Shown piece after piece: positions 63,503-64,000 of a DNA stretch of 64,000 nt. The stretch lies in assembly GCA_937902925.1 (NCBI GenBank), contig CALFNN010000105.1:186001-250000 (forward strand). The letters run 5' to 3'. Under the pieces are notes generated by a model that did not search any database, had not been told where the DNA came from, and worked only from the letters and a program-made list of their open reading frames with translations. This DNA is from an uncultured Opitutaceae bacterium. GTDB taxonomy: Bacteria > Verrucomicrobiota > Verrucomicrobiia > Opitutales > Opitutaceae. Positions within the stretch are counted from its first letter, which is position 1. Every line of letters starts with the position of its first letter. A program made the position numbers and the translations under genes.

Positions 63503-64000
63503 GGGAGGCGGCGGGTTGGAGGTTGAGGGCGAGTTCGGGGGCGGTGATGGTCTGGTGATTCGCGGCGCCGGGGGGCACCATCGGATAGACGTTGGTCTGG
63601 TCGTGGATCGGGATGTCGATGAGGCACGGGCCGGGTTGGGCGAGGGCGTCGGCGAGATCGGCGAGCGGATCGCCGGCGGGATCGAGGCGGACGCCGCGGA
63701 TGCCGAACGCGCGCGCAACGGCGGCGAAGTCCGGCGCCCGGTGCAGCGACGACGCAGCGTAGCGGCCGCCGTAGAACAACTCCTGCTGCTGGCGGACGAG
63801 GCCGAGGTTGGCATTGTTGAAGAGGAGGATCGCGACGGGCAGATCGAGTTCGGCGAGCGTGGCGAGTTCCTGGATGTTCATGAGGATCGAGCCGTCGCCG
63901 CTCACGCAGGCGACGCGCCGGCCGGGGCAGGCGAGCGCGGCGCCGATTGCGGCAGGCACGCCGAAGCCCATCGTGCCGAGTCCGCCGGAGGTCAGCAGCG
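63495..64000 (-). CDS. ilvB: Acetolactate synthase large subunit, N-terminal part outside window
   Basis: Only the C-terminal 168 residues are visible; the gene continues beyond base 64000. The thiamine diphosphate-binding motif is present: VSGDGSILMNIQELATLAELD, followed by NNANLGLVRQQQELFYGGRY, which is typical of acetolactate synthases. The end of the gene overlaps the ilvN start, the usual coupled arrangement. Confidence 0.93.
   Translation of the reverse strand, partial: LLTSGGLGTMGFGVPAAIGAALACPGRRVACVSGDGSILMNIQELATLAELDLPVAILLFNNANLGLVRQQQELFYGGRYAASSLHRAPDFAAVARAFGIRGVRLDPAGDPLADLADALAQPGPCLIDIPIHDQTNVYPMVPPGAANHQTITAPELALNLQPAASHA

Overview
The window is a high-GC bacterial chromosome segment. 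It most resembles a member of the Verrucomicrobiota, probably Opitutaceae-like. The reasons are a planctomycete/verrucomicrobium-type (PVM) microcompartment locus at the left edge, very long secreted proteins built from Ig-like repeats with the pattern TQPxSxTVxxGxSATFxVxATGxxPLxYQW, and several pectin-degrading enzymes. This placement is inference from gene content; no rRNA or other marker is present. Nearly all long overlapping reading frames are GC-driven shadows. About 45 protein genes, some of them partial, and one tRNA are supported.

Layout. 1-6740: the end of a BMC operon (three EutN/CcmL-type vertex proteins, CoA-acylating aldehyde dehydrogenase, class II aldolase, malate/lactate-type dehydrogenase) followed by a fused rhamnulose-1-phosphate aldolase/short-chain dehydrogenase. 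6822-10854: ketopantoate reductase family protein, secreted pectinesterase, M13 metallopeptidase. 10855-15878 (minus): beta-propeller sensor kinase, LuxR-type regulator and a two-domain class II aldolase family protein. 16132-20049: a 1305-residue modular pectinesterase. 20126-24417: rhamnulokinase divergent from lutABC. Rhamnose can therefore be followed from kinase to aldolase, lactaldehyde oxidation and L-lactate oxidation to pyruvate.

25410-35099 is the most unusual part. It holds a small ORF, an EF-hand protein, a HAMP sensor kinase, a 1385-residue YHYH/Ig-repeat protein, an OmpR-type regulator and a fused MbnP-MbnH-like di-heme protein. Four promoters in this block share one four-box array: TTTAC or TTAAC, 11 bp, TTAAC or GAAAC, then 32-33 bp downstream of the second box a final TTAAC or GAAAC, with a CTCAC-like box 11 bp before that last one. 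This looks like a local regulon of the OmpR-family regulator, and it ties together a probable metal-handling (possibly copper) cell-envelope system.

35084-45012: double-cupin protein, FAH-family hydrolase coupled to a VapBC-like toxin-antitoxin pair, lipoprotein, BNR-repeat protein, cytochrome c family protein, glycine dehydrogenase gcvP. 45373-51189: a 1938-residue secreted nuclease with Ig, Big_5-like, MBG and LNGN-repeat regions. 51305-64000: helical-repeat protein, endonuclease III, small membrane protein, tRNA-Val, oligogalacturonate lyase, Ski2-like helicase, AsmA-like protein, YkgJ-like protein, GH28 family protein, and the acetolactate synthase genes ilvN and ilvB (ilvB cut by the window end).

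Repeated palindromic elements occur at 32337-32397, 43612-43663 (inside gcvP) and 53340-53366, and a 138-bp nested palindrome lies at 41891-42028. Two of the short elements supply the TAG stop codon of the adjoining gene.
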